Source: Antitrichia curtipendula (lineage: Eukaryota; Streptophyta; Bryopsida; Hypnales; Leucodontaceae). Taken from it: a DNA stretch of 64,000 bases. Below, one piece after another: positions 22,800-35,467 of the stretch (position 1 is its first letter; each line of letters starts with the position of its first letter). Location: contig OX579636.1 in NCBI GenBank assembly GCA_951230915.1, positions 41,977,912-42,041,911 on the forward strand. The letters are read 5' to 3'. The position numbers and the translations under genes are program-made. The notes beneath the pieces are model-generated. The model did no database searches. It was not told the DNA's origin and saw only the letters and a list, made by a program, of their open reading frames with translations.

Positions 22800-25080
22800 A
22801 GGAACCCGGGATTTAATTTTGAGACAAAGGGAGTATTGTTTAATCAATGGTTTCCTGAAATGCATTGAAGTACGTTGTAATGAAACTCAACATTTTTTCG
22901 GTAACAAGTGATACAATTTTGGATTTGATAGAAGAATATTGTTTGATGGCAATAGATTATTTTCTTTAACATCCTCAATTTCATGTTCAAACAGAATTGA
23001 AGAATGGTGTTAAAACATTCCAATTCAATTTTTAACAACTATTGGAGTTTTGTGCAAGAAGTCCTACGCTTATAAACTCCAACAAACTTTGTCACATTGC
23101 ACGTGATAAGATGCTATTTGGTTTCCAAAGACCTTGCATGTCATTCCTCCTTCCCTTAATGGTGTAGTTTTCTAACCATTGCCTTAGAGTGGATCATAGG
23201 AAGTGTTGAAGAAAACTACAAACCAATTGCCTCTTTTTCCTTTTTCAGGTGCAAATGGATTTGGTTGTCACCATTTGGCTTCAACTTCAACGAGGTTTGA
23301 ATTATGTAACGAACAACAAAAAATTGTAGTTCAAGAGGACCCAAATACTGAAGGCAACCAAAAAATGTCGTTGGTATGAATCCATTGGGGCCACATAAAA
23401 AGCCAAAATTGGATCTATGTGGTAGTATTTTATGTCATTGTTGCGTTACATGAAGAGATCCACAAATGATGATCTTACATAAGTGAATTCAAAACCCACC
23501 CTATTCCAATGCATAGTCCAACCATTATCCAAACACTTGGATAAAAACAAAATAAATATATTGTCAAATTTAGTTGTCAATCCAAAACATTGAAAGCCTA
23601 AAAAAAGTTGACAACTGTGTCGTTTTGATTATTCACACATGGCCTACTCTATAATAACAATGCACTGAAAAGTGGCAGTAACTGCCAGTACATACTAATC
23701 CCACTTATTGGGTTTACGAAAAAAATTCGCAAATAAAAACAACAAGAACCTGAGATATTTCACAAGGATTTTTCTCTGTTTATTTTTCACATAGGCATCC
23801 AAACAAGCCAAAGATTCAACCACTTAGGCAAGTCAAATTAAATTGAAGTTCTTCCTAGGCATCCCAAGGGAGGGATATACCTTCTACTCTAGGATGACGT
23901 GGGAAACACCAAATGAATTATACAATGTTATTTGAACTTGAAGTGATAACTAAGAGGATGAACTTTGAAAAAAAACTTGACTAAGAAAATAAAATTTTTA
24001 TAGGCGGAAAGTAATTGGGCATGGGTGAATCAATTGAGCTAAACATATTTGTTTGATGCATGGATAAAAATGATTTCAAGATTGCTAGCATGTGAATCTA
24101 GCATCTTGAGTTATTAAGCTTAGGAGCCTAGGCTTCTACATTATAGGTACATGGTTATAGGATATCCATGTTATAGGCGCCTACATTATGAGCACCTTCC
24201 ATGATTATAGGATACCTATTATATTGGTACACATGTTATAGACACCTAGTCTATAGTTGTAGAGTACTTATACATACTTAGGTTCAAGGCTTATAGGCTT
24301 GCATTTATAGGTTCACACACTAATGTTGTTGGAGATGATTTGGCAGGGTTCTTCCATGAACCAAATCATATTCTAGATTAGGATCCATGGCTTTCTTGTA
24401 AATTGGATATATGCAGCTATTGTTTTGAAGTCAACTTTTATGCTTACCAATTTGCAAGCCTTTGTGATACAACTCAAAAAAACATTTCACTAAGACTACA
24501 CTTTGTAGTTGGTCCCTTTGTCCAATAAGGAATCCTATTCATGGATTTTAGTATCCTATCATCTACACTCATATGCCAAATCTCCTCTCCAGTTTTTACT
24601 TTGCAGAAAACATGATAATAATTTATTCACCACAATTGATAAAATTTGAAAGTTTCAAATACGTAATTTAAAATTGGAGACTCCTAATTGAGAAGGAGAG
24701 CTCACAAAATAAATACTAGTAGGAGACAAGTTCACTCAAGCCCCAAATAAGTTTTTAAATCTATCTATGCGTGGGAAAGAAAAAATTCTCACCTCATGGA
24801 AGGCTCACCGGATTACTATAACGAAATCCCAATCGTCCTTCGACGACAGAACGAAGGGACAAATCGACGAACGATGAACGGACGGACGAGACGACGAGAC
24901 CCAGCTCGTCCTGCTTTTCCCTCACCAAGGTTTCCAAAGTCAGAAATGGCATGAGAATTGCTTCTGCGCCTTGCGAATGATCACCATACCGAGCTTCCGA
25001 TTTTACAGGAGAGGAGGGGCACCACAGGAGCAATTTTCATGATACCGAAACCGCTTCGTAGCCAACGGGGCTTTAATTTT
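22800..25080. other. AT-rich spacer upstream of the BTB gene
   Basis: No gene is seen. It holds a perfect 15-base palindrome (tggcagtaactgcca, 23673-23687) and a degenerate repeat tract at 24105-24310. Composition rises in G and C from about 24.78 kb, so the promoter and leader of the BTB gene probably lie within 24.8-25.13 kb. Confidence 0.5.
24105..24310 (+). repeat. Degenerate ttatagg repeat tract
   Basis: The motif attataggt/ttataggat recurs roughly every 20-30 bases. The phrase accttccatgattatagga is shared with a second tract at 28608-28800, so the two are copies of one dispersed repeat. Confidence 0.6.
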
Positions 25081-25133
25081 TCGCAACAAAGTGTGCAAAT
25101 TATTTCATTCCTTTGTTCGAGAGTTATGTGTGT

Positions 25134-27155
25134 ATGAAGGTGGAGCGGCGGGAGATGATTGTGAATTTTCTTCCCAAATCAAAGTTTCGAAGGATGATGA
25201 TGGACGGCGGCAGAGGTGCGGGAGCAGCAGGTGGAGGCGGAGGAGGTGGTGGAAATGAACGAGCGTTGGATTTGGACATGTGCTACCAATGCGGGAATCT
25301 TATTGAGAATCATGTGACTTATTGTCATACGTGTTACGACCTGCGATCGGAAAGTGACTTTCGAAACGAGCAGCGGTGGCGGAGTCTGGAGAGTGATTTC
25401 CTGGCTGTGCAGGCGGATTTGCAGAAGGAGAGGGCCGGCACGAAGCGGTTGGAAGAGACGTTGCTGTCGTTTAGACATATGCTATTGCAAGGGATTCATG
25501 CGGATGTTACTATTGAGACCGGGGAATTCGACAAGACTCCTGCGCATCGCGCTGTCCTTGTGAGTATACACACTCGCCCATGTCTTGTTTTCTCCGCCCT
25601 AAGAGTTAGGGTTACGCAAAATTGAGGTGGAAGGTGAGGGTCTTGTTTGCGTCACTCTAAGGATTTAAACCAGTATATAGGAGTGTGATTCTTCAGAGAT
25701 CACTATAGAGCTGTGGAGAGATCAGTTTGGGTACACGATCGAAATTTGTTAAGGCCAAATTTTCATTAATATGTATGGATTTCTTATGCAATTTCAAAGT
25801 GGGAGGTTGCAGACCACTATTCTACACCATTTCCATTTCAAGATCCGTGGCCATAGACTTTTAGCCAACTCCTTCTTACACCTGTACCTAATGAAGGCCA
25901 AGAAATGTATGGATAGATGAGTTCTTGTCGGTTGAATGGGTTGGTATTGGAGAGGGGGATCACGACCCTAATGCTTTTGGTGTTCACTACCTTCACATAT
26001 GACTTTTTCATGATGAGGGGAAGATTCTTCTTCTGCCCACTTTGCAAAGAGTTGATGTCCATGGCTGAAACTGGAGATTAGAAGGTTACGTGCTTGGTGT
26101 TATTAAACTGGCATGGAATCCAGTTTTTAGGATCATATCTAAAGTGTTTCTATCTTCATAATGCCCTGACACGGGAATTTGTGGGGGTCAGGCTAGCAGG
26201 TCTCCCGTATTCAGAGCTATGTTCGAACATGAACTGGAGGAGAAGACGTGTGCCCTTATACGTGTCGCTGATGTGCCCACCCAAGCTATGCGTGCCCTTC
26301 TACTCTACCTCTACACAGGTAAGCTTGTTCGTCTTGTCTAAGTCATAGTTTTAGTTTACTTCCAAATGAAAGAACTGGAGGTAGAACTGGATCGTCACTT
26401 ACAGTCTTGAATGGCTTTGAGCCTTCGGAGCGCTTAAAACTCGCGGTGTCATTGGTGTAAGGTAGAGGACACTAAGACCGTTAGGAACTCACCCTGTCTC
26501 CTAAACTGACCGATGTTACTAATAGAAACAAATCTACTCGTTCTGTTGGTTCCACGTATTAGCAAGTCGTATAAGCATGACTTGACTAAATGTCTATGGC
26601 CACTGATGCTTGATTGGAATGGGGTTGTCAGCGATCTACAACCCTTCACTTTGGAATTGCATACTGTATATAATCCGTACAATATTGATCTCAACGGAGA
26701 GCTGTGGAGAGATCACTCAAGGTAGAAGAGCCTCGGTGAACTCCCGAGAATCACTCCTGCATATTAGTTGGAAGTGAGAACGCAATAGTACCCTCTACCT
26801 AATGAATTATTCTAAGACGTTTAAGCCTTCTGTTTTTGCAGGGGATCATGACACAAAAGTTATGAAGGAGCACGGCATGGCGCTTTTAATTGCTGCTCAT
26901 AAGTATGATATTCCCGACCTCAAGAGGGTGTGCGAAATGGCAGTTGCCAATGCAGTTCATCATTCCAATGTGCTGGAGATTCTTCAACAAGCACGTTTAT
27001 ACGATGCAGCGTTAGTGAAAAAGGCTTGTGCGGAATGCATTGCCCAAAATTTGAAGCAGGTAGCTTATACCGAGGAATTTCGAAATCTCATATACAGAAA
27101 CGATGACCCGGAAACTATATTAGACACGATTCAAATTCTTGCTGGTCTTCAATAG
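25134..27155 (+). CDS. BTB/POZ domain protein, At4g08455 type
   Basis: Exons 25134-25559, 26192-26318 and 26842-27155 (stop TAG) encode 288 residues. Order: a glycine run (33-40), a CxxC pair at Cys50/Cys53 and Cys64/Cys67 likely to bind zinc, a charged helix suited to a coiled coil (about 75-115), and a BTB domain (about 120-222; HADVTIETG, TPAHRAVLASRSPVFRAMFE, MRALLLYLYTG, LLIAAHKYDIPDLKRVCE) with a following helical tail. The BTB is cut in the same layout as plant genes I recall. Such proteins commonly dimerise and can serve as adaptors for CUL3 ubiquitin ligases; the target is unknown. The first intron is phase 0 (CTT|gtgagt ... tcag|GCT), the second phase 1. ATG at 25134 is the first in frame; ATGs at residue 8 or 21-23 are alternatives. 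Both introns carry copies of a dispersed repeat. Confidence 0.92.
25787..25862 (-). repeat. Dispersed gene-associated repeat, copy 4 (BTB intron 1)
   Basis: Read on the minus strand this gives gtctatggccacggatctt, then aatggaaatggtgtagaat, then gcaacctcccactttgaaa, matching the 3' half of the repeat found at 2697, 26488 and 40193. It is inverted relative to the copy in the next intron of the same gene. Confidence 0.6.
26488..26664 (+). repeat. Dispersed gene-associated repeat, copy 3 (BTB intron 2)
   Basis: Blocks ctgtctcctaaactgac, attagcaagtcgtataagca, tgacttgactaaatgtctat, and ctacaacccttcactttgga occur in the same order as in the copies at 2697 and 40193. A phrase just downstream, gagctgtggagagatcac (26698-26715), also occurs in intron 1 near 25708, so the introns share more than one block. 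Confidence 0.6.
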
Positions 27156-28356
27156 CCTCGCTCTTGTTTTCCTCGTCTCTCTAGAGCTTGATGAAGGGGA
27201 GGAGTAATTTACCCTGATGATTTTGCTGATCTCACACTCTTGAATGTCTACGCTTTCTTCTGCTGGTCACTTCAATCTTACGAAACAGATCATTTTCGAG
27301 TATTTTCTAAAGGATGGCCTGCTTGTGGTAGACGTTTAGCTCCTTTTCCTATTTGAAAACAGCCTGAGTTGTACTCAACCGCCAGCTGGACAGAATGATT
27401 CAGGTGGACAGAATGATGCAAGGATCGGCTGCATGGAGGACACACAAGACTGGGAAACTTGAACTGAAGAATGACTTTATTTTCTGAAACTTAGCGAGTT
27501 CTTCCAATTGGCAGGCAGTTTCTCAAATGCCAGAACCTAAGAGTTAAGCTTGTCAAGACAAACTTGAACTTTGCATGTAGGGTTGGAACAATTTTATTGT
27601 CTCGTTTATTGCAACAATCGAATTCTATCTCAACCTTGAAAGCAGGAAGCCTATCACCGTGCAATCAAGCTCATACTCTTTTCCTTTACATGATCTATTT
27701 GAGTGGATTTTTGACTTGTTTTGTTTTAGAGATAAAACCGTATGTTTTCTACAAATCATAAAATGTTCAGATTATTTTGTAAAAATATAAAATTACCATG
27801 ATTTTTTTTATAGAAAGGAAAAAAAATTCATAGTAAAAACAAATGTATCTTAAGAAATTCAAAACTTCAAAACAAATGTATGTTGCAGAGAAGAATATAA
27901 TAGAGTAAACAAAATTTCCATGTCATTTTATAAATAGAAAGTCAATAGACTATAATAATTGGTTCAATAGTTAAATTGCACAAAAAAATTTCAATGTTAG
28001 TAATTTTTTTTAAAGAATTGGAAACTAGACTCAATTTAACTTCATTTCATTAGTTGGGCTCAATTACCAAAAAGGTCATTTGCATGGCTCAAAATCAGAT
28101 TAAGAATAGAGTTGTAATAATTGTAAAAAAACACTAACATTCATCTTCTTGGATTTGTGGCGTATGCATTTGAATCAATTTTAAAAATTACAGGTCATCT
28201 ATGTCTTTCTTTACTTGTCCTAAACATGAAGGAGCAAGGATATTAAAGCAAAAATAAATAAAATGGATTGAAATCATTGTATTGTCCAACAAGTTTCAAC
28301 TGTCATCTAGAAATTGGATTTGGACTCCTTAGGCATTTTACGGTTAGTCTATTTAA

Positions 28357-28590
28357 CCCCTAAAGTCCTAGTGTCTCCTCATGGGACAAAATGGATTTTG
28401 GACAAGCACATGTGGTCTCAATATTTGTCGTGATTTTTTGAATTTTTTTGTGAAGATAGAAAAACACATTAGCTTTCCAAAAATATACTTTCTATTTCAA
28501 TTAGAGCCAAGGAGCCAAAGTTATGGCACAAAAAGCTGTTATTTTAGTTCAATGGGCAAAAAAAACTTCAAAAAAACTTCAAGTAATATT
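28357..28590 (+). mobile_element. Left portion of a TTAA-type element
   Basis: TTAA (28353-28356) is followed by CCCCTAAAGTCCTAGTG and then tctcctcatgggacaaaatgg, aaagttatggcacaaaaagc and tttagttcaatgggcaaaaa. The same order is found at the left of 38408-38999 and, inverted, at the right of 62741-63678. The copy breaks off near 28590, where the ttatagg tract begins. Just left of it, ccttaggcattttacggtta resembles the right terminus of the 19050 type. Confidence 0.6.
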
Positions 28591-28607
28591 ATGTGAGCCT
28601 AGAACCA

Positions 28608-28800
28608 TGAGCATAGGAGCATAGGAGTCTATACATTTATATTATAGGTGTCTATATTATAAAAACCTTCCATGATTATAGATTATCTGTATTATAGATA
28701 TCCTTATTATAGGTATTTATGTTATAGGCAACTTCAATGGTTGTAGGATATCTACTTATACGTATACTCAAAGCTCATATACTCGCATCTCTATGCTTAC
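28608..28800 (+). repeat. Degenerate ttatagg repeat tract, second copy
   Basis: The tract shares accttccatgattatag and many attatagg(t/a) units with 24105-24310. Here it directly abuts a truncated TTAA-type element, which suggests the two were joined by rearrangement or insertion. Confidence 0.6.
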
Positions 28801-31800
28801 ATGCTAGAATTGTTGGCTTGGGATAGACTAAGAATGTTTATTGCATAAGAAAATAACTAAAAGTCCCATTTTACTTGCAACATTAAATCCATAAGGACAC
28901 AAGCTTAAAAGGATCTACTATCTCCATTTTCATAACATCATTTTGACACTAAATAAGAATGACTTTTTTTAATTTAATGTTTCAAATCTTAATGAAATTG
29001 CATGTTTTCTACAAGGCATACAATTCTTGAATTTTCTTGCAAAGATTTGAAACTACTGTGTACTTTTCACAAAAACAACAACTGATTAATATCAAATACA
29101 AAATACTTAAGAAATTGAAAATTTCCATCAACAGTGTATATTGTAGTATAGAACATCATGGTGTAAAACGAATTTCTTTATCTTTTTTTGTATAAAAATA
29201 TGGTTCAATTGCAATTGTAATAAGATGTTTACTTTTTGTACATTTTCAAACTTTTTAAGAAGAATAGAAATAAAGCAACTTAAAAAGAGTCATATTTTAC
29301 TAGTTTTGATCCCAAAAGAAAATCATCACTAATGTCAAATCAAGTTTTAAATCCCTAGCACTCAACCCCCCACTGGGTGTATAAGGAATGTTGTGAAAAA
29401 TACATTTTATTCAACTAATATTCATTGAAGAAACTTTAAAAAATTCATATAACATATCAATGGAAAAGAGAAAATTATTTGTATCAATAAATGAATAAAA
29501 AATATAAATATAAATATAAAATAATATTATATATATATGTATATGTACGCTAGAGAAGTTTCATTTGTTTTTTTTAAATTTACTAAAGTATTCTTACAAC
29601 ATTTAGGTCAAGCAATTAAGAAAAGAGGCCACGGTGATTAAATTTTCCATAATTAATAAAAAAATTAATAACAAGACTTAGACTTAATTCAATTAATATG
29701 CAGATTTATCATTAAATTCCAATCAATTGTAAGTCTATTCGTGTGAAAAACAAGAAAAATGTTGTTGACATTGCTAATATATTATTTTTGAAGATGAATA
29801 GTAGCATTTGGTGGAGTTTCATAATGACAACAAAAATGAAATTTTTTCCATTCTCAGAGAATGTTTTGGTAGAACCACATATTATTCACTTTCTGCCCTC
29901 CTTTCTTTCAAAATACACTAGAAAGAACTGATTCTTAATGATGTCTCCAAAAACAAGTGGGAATGTTTAATTTTAGAAAGATGTTGATGGAGGACTAAAA
30001 ATGTCATTAGATGGTCAACTTAAACATGCTTTGTGTATATTGAAGAATGGATGATTTTCATCCAGTATATTTTGTACAACTTTATTGATGCTATATTCAC
30101 ATCATTGAATTAAATATAAGATATTTTAGTTGCTTTTTTCATTTTGTATAGGTAGTTCATCAAAAAAATGGTACACAATGAAGTGCATGTCAACACTTTG
30201 AAGTTTTTTCCCCTATAACTTGATTTTGACATTCAAAATGATTTTTTTTTATTGAGCAAAATAGAAAAATTGAAGCTTCTTAAATTGCGGTTTCTATTCC
30301 TCTTGAAAATTTTGAAAATTCCTAAAAATAAGCATTTCATTGAAGTTTGAAGTTGAAGATTTATAACCATGTTTCTAAATATAGAACAATACAAAAAAAA
30401 TCTTTAAACTAAAATGTCTTACACTATGAGGTGGCATCACCTAAAAGATAAATTTTTTGTTCTTCAACGTCTAAAAAATGGCCTTAAATGAATGCTTCCA
30501 AAACTCAAAACCACCACAACTTTTGAGAAGCAACCAATGAAGTTGGTAAAACTAGAGTTCACATTCAAATGTGCTTCAAAATTTTGAATGAAAAGGTACA
30601 AGGATGAATTATGTGACTATTCAAATGGATGAAATTGTTACATTGAATTATGGTCCCGTGTATTTGATATTATACAATAGATTTAAATAAAAAAAAGACT
30701 TTACATACACCACCCACTGACAATAAGGTAACTAAATCTAATTGCAACAATATCTTGGAGGGTTCAGTGTGTAAAAAAAAAAAGGGAATAGGTGCAAACA
30801 CCAAGTGTTTTTTAGGGGGGTATTATTTTTATTTTTATTTTTAACACGCTATCATTATATACTTTCCTACTTTGGGTTATTAGAGAAGGGGCTTGCATTA
30901 CTTATAATCCTAAATTGATATGAATAAATGATATGATAATTTAGATTTTTTTTTAAATTCTACTATAGTTTTTGTCCTACATTCAATTTCTTTTCTTCCC
31001 CCCACTAATGACTACTTACAACTAGAACTTAACAGAAAAGTGTTGTCAATACTACTATTGTATCTTCCATAAAAATTGTCATTAACACTCATTTACTAGG
31101 AGGGTATCATATTATTGAATGCTATCAATTGAACTTTAGGTTTAGATCATTTTTATATGATTAATATGAATGATATAGAGATTGCTTTTTGATTAAAAAA
31201 AACACACGCTCATACACAAAACTCTGAACAGTTGGAACAACAGATAGAGGGCCCAGAACAAGAACTGCCAATTTCTAAAATTAAATGAAAGCCAACTAAA
31301 GCCAGCAAATGTCTACTATAGAAATTAGTAAAGTCTATAAAATTATTGAACACTTTGAATATGCCACTCACAAAGCAGCAACATTTAATACTCTTGGCCA
31401 AAAATATAAATAAAAAGCGGAGTATCATAGATCTAATTTTTTCTAATTGAACCTATTTTTCTATATCCTATAGTAGTTTGAAGACATGTTATGTCATTTT
31501 TGTACCCTATATAAGGTAAACCAGCCCATTACGGTCAGATGACCCATAGTGAACATCTTATGACCCTATGATGGTTTTTCAGACCACAATCAATATCTAA
31601 CCTGACACCTATGGAGTGATTAGTGACCTCATTAGGAACACTCAATTTTTCAGTGTAAATCATTGTAGGAAGTGATTTTTCATGGCATTCTACATTAGAA
31701 ATTATTGTGACCAATTTAGGTGATTAAGATGAGCATATTGGATACACTTTTTGTTGGTTATAGGACATCCTGTAGACCGTGTTGGGAAGGTCACTTCAAA

Positions 31801-33260
31801 AATACAGAACTAATTCACACTTTGTCTGAAAAATAAAGTTTCAATTGCTCTCACTATTTCTCATACTTATCTTTGGGTGAGAAAAATTTAAAAATTTTCA
31901 GCAATGGCATGAGGGCAGACTCCAAAATTTGACCACAATGGATTGGTTTACCTTAGTATAAAAAAACAAATTATAACTTTTATCTCAAATGTTTTTTAGG
32001 CACCCTATCATTTGTTCGCTTGTAGTTTTCTACTACTACTGCTCATTGCCCCCTTAACCCCGCCCACCGCAAGGACAACATTGCAAAATAGATCTCTAAA
32101 GATTCTTGTCTAAAATTCCTACGATCACCTTTTGAACATGAGAGCCGGGTTAATTTTAGGTCACCCTTTCATCAACACTTTACAAATATAAAGCTCATTC
32201 ATATGACATACAAAAATAAGTAAACAATGAAATTTTAAAATCTTCTTTCAAGTTGACAGAAAAGATCTTATGTAACCTAAATCAATTTTAAAAAAAGGAC
32301 TATACTAAAATGCTCATCCCAATGCTTGACGGTATTGTCACCTTACTTGATTCAATGTCAATGTCCCTCAAAGAATCATAAGGCCTCCAAACAATCATTA
32401 GCTATAAAGAGATCTCCCTTTAACTTTTAAAGAATATTTTTTTTATAATATGTAAATATTTCTAGAACAATGTAATATTTATTGATTATTGGTGATTTAA
32501 TTTGTGAAATTGTATCATGATCTTTGTCATAACCTACAACCTTTGATAGATGATTGTGTTGATGGATGAAAGAATTTATGATGATTGTGTCATGAGTCAT
32601 GACCTTGACGAATTAATTAATTCATCAATTAATTCATGATGAAATGTGTATTAGTGGACAAGCAAAAATTGGTTGGAGATAGTTATCTCTACATCATGAA
32701 TTTGTGCACTAGCATTAAACAACTCCACTGGGATGACAAGTGCATTAGAGTGCCTAGAGATATAGATATCTCTAAAGGATGGATTAGAACACTATAGTTA
32801 AACAACTTCTAAATAAATACAAGTAAGCTGGAATTTAGAGTTAGACAACTCCAAGTGGAAGATGAAAGATTTGAATAAGAAATGAATTAATATCTAAAAT
32901 GCTTCTAAATATAACTAAAACTTTTACTTTATTGGATAGTTTTAGAAAGAACCAAGAAATCAAAAACTAAAGATAGAAAAGAAGTCCTAGTCTATTTTAA
33001 AGACTATTTCATAGTCTTTCTATTGATGGGCTCTATTACATAAGACAAAGCTTAGAGGTGAAGAAAACTCTTTGGAGATTCATCTCTCTATAGTTTGGTG
33101 GAATGAGTTCCTTGTGAAAATGTTTTTGTTAATAATTTTATTAACTATTTTCTTGCAAATTTTGTCTCCCTAGCTTAGAGTTCCATGTCATGTACTATTT
33201 CAATTGTACTAGTAATTGATTCAATCCTTGATAGTTTTTCTACGATTTGATCAATCGATC

Positions 33261-35467
33261 ATGATGTCTTTTGATCCTAATACCATAAGCCCATCAAGAG
33301 ATAAAGTTGTCCCAAGAGCTTCATATGTCCTTGATCCACGACCTTTACAAGATAGTCCCAATGATGATCTTCAATTGCAACTTTATAATATTTGCTCTCG
33401 AGGGAGGAGGTTCATTATCTTTATGTCCATTTTACTTGGAGAAGATCAAGCTCTTGATGAAGATGTAACTAACAACAAAAGAGGTGCATGGAGTGGCACA
33501 AATCATGACACTATGCAGCTCCATGGTGGAGAGCTCGCTACTCCAACGACTACACTTTGGCTTCCTGAGATTTTAAAAAGCAAAGGCGCAATTCTTGGCT
33601 ACAAGACTGGGGAAGACTTCTTAAAAGTAAGTGTTCAAAAGATGAAGTCAAGTGTGTTTGGATCTCATATTTGCACTAAGCTAAAATGAATGATGGATTG
33701 ATTTGATTTCATATATTGGTGGTCTTCTATTTTCTGCGTGTGTAATTTATAGAGTATCAATTGTTAATTATTTATTCAAAATCAAATTCCTTCAATTATA
33801 TGTATTGTTGCATTTTAATAATGTCTTTCAAGAAGTTGATCAAAATTGAGAAGTGAAGTGTGTTTATAATGCCTATTTGTTCAAATGAATGATATTTATT
33901 TGATTTGTGATCCTTGGTTATACTGAGTATTGGAAGATGGTTCCCAAGTTAGCCTATTATGCAAAATCTCATCTTTCAATTTGAATGCAACTTATGCAGC
34001 ATATGAAAATGGTTCTCCAAGAGGTGATGAAATTTGGTGCAAGGGCAACAGATGTAGCAAAGGCATTTGCTAGGATGGAATTTCATCTTGTCAAGCCTTT
34101 GCTCTTGCACCTTGAAGATTTGCAGTCAACATTTCAAGGATTTGTCAAGGACATGGAAACTACACTTCCAATCATTGACCCAGCCTTGCCAAACATTGAA
34201 CCAAGCAATAAATTTGTTCTAGGAGCCTCATATATCCTTGAACCAAAACCTTTTAGAGTTAATTCCAATGATCTTTTGTTACAACTTCATGCTAAGCTTT
34301 ACCAGTTACAACAATTTTTTATCTTTTTATCCATTGTATTGGGAGAAGATCAACCTCCTAATGAAGATGCAATTGTACTCGACAGTGGAGATGCCTTGAG
34401 TGGCATAGATCAGCCACATAGTGGAGAGCTTGTTGTTCCTAAGACAACATTTTGGCTTCGTGAGTATTTGAAGAAGAGAGATGCAATCCTTGACTACAAT
34501 GGCAACCATTGTTGGAATGTAAGTATCTAAACACTAAAGTAACATGGTTTTGGAATTCAAATTAGAGATGTATAAATCATTAGAGCCAAGCAACATGAAT
34601 GATTGAAATCAAATTTTCCTATCAATCAATTTAGGTCTTGATCATTACTAGAAAATTCAGTTTTTTATGTTGATTTGGTTGTGTGGATTTGGTTTACTTT
34701 TTTGTTGACTTCGACAATATTATGTTGATTTGGACAGAAATCAACATAAAAGTGAACCAAATCAATAGAAAAATTGAATTTTCTAATAGTGATCAAGATC
34801 TAAATTGATTGATTGGTGAATTTGATTTTAATCATTCATGTTGCTTGGCTCTCTACGAGTGTCATTTACAAAGTATCTAAAGCTAACTAAATACGTGGAA
34901 TCTAGATGATCAAACTATAGAACTCTTGTTGTTTCTAGAAATCACTAGCTAGGAGGTGGCTAAATTTGTGATTGTATTTAAAACTCATATTTTTTCTATC
35001 TATATTGAATAATATTTCTTGGATTGCACTCACCTATGATTCTTGGTTCTTTGTACATATACATGTACATAATATTGGTAGTCAGTTGATTACACAAAGC
35101 TTAATTTTTTAATCAAATGCAACTTCTGCAGCAATTGAAAGGACCGTTCAGGGAGGTGATGAAATATGGTGCAAGGGCAACAGATGTAGCAAAGGCTTTC
35201 GCCAGGATGGGAATTGATCATGCCGAGTATTTGCTTGTACACCCTGAAGATCTGCGGTTGACATTACAACGATTCAACACCATTGCTGAAGACAAGGATA
35301 CTAGAGAACTAATCAAAATGTTCATACCAGACGTAGAATGTGATTTACCTCTTGATATGCTCCCTAATGAGCTCTTGCCTAACATTGAACCAATGGACGA
35401 CGATTACATTAAATCGAGAGTACTCCACTACTTTGGCAAGCCTGAAGATGAGCAGCTTAAAACGTGA
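33261..35467 (+). CDS. Unknown protein built from a repeated exon module
   Basis: Exons 33261-33626, 34000-34518 and 35132-35467 encode 406 residues. Both introns are phase 0 (AAA|gtaagt, AAT|gtaagt; acceptors cttatgcag and cttctgcag). Two modules repeat. Module A is in exons 2 and 3: EVMK(F/Y)GARATDVAKAFARM, then a leucine-rich part ending H-EDL--T-Q-F. Module B is in exons 1 and 2: ASY(V/I)L(D/E)P(R/K)PF, then LQL, a hydrophobic FI(I/F)-MS/LSI-LGEDQ--(D/N)ED, then GEL--P-TT-WL-E-LK. Exon 2 is a complete A+B unit, exon 1 only B, exon 3 only A with an acidic tail. I do not recognise the family; A looks helical. ATG at 33261 lies just before module B; an upstream exon carrying another A module is possible. 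There is no signal peptide or transit peptide. The consistent frame, good splice sites and conserved repeats argue that it is, or recently was, a functional gene. Confidence 0.75.
34582..34852 (+). repeat. Long inverted repeat in intron 2
   Basis: The left arm starting agagccaagcaacatgaatg (34582) pairs with the right arm ending cattcatgttgcttggctct (34852). Pairing continues for about 100 bases per arm with scattered mismatches. A CACTA-like core (cattactagaaaattcag at 34643, ctaatagtg ending 34791) sits inside the arms. The structure is wholly within the 613-bp intron of the gene above and would fold into a long hairpin in its pre-mRNA. Confidence 0.75.

Larger units (their letters stand above)
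27156..33260. other. Long AT-rich spacer
   Basis: The first few hundred bases are the 3' flank of the BTB gene. The rest is strongly AT-rich with homopolymer runs, a (at)n patch near 29525, and many short frames without features. Listed repeats are at 28357 and 28608. No gene is called across this 6-kb stretch. The last few hundred bases include the promoter of the gene starting at 33261. Confidence 0.5.
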
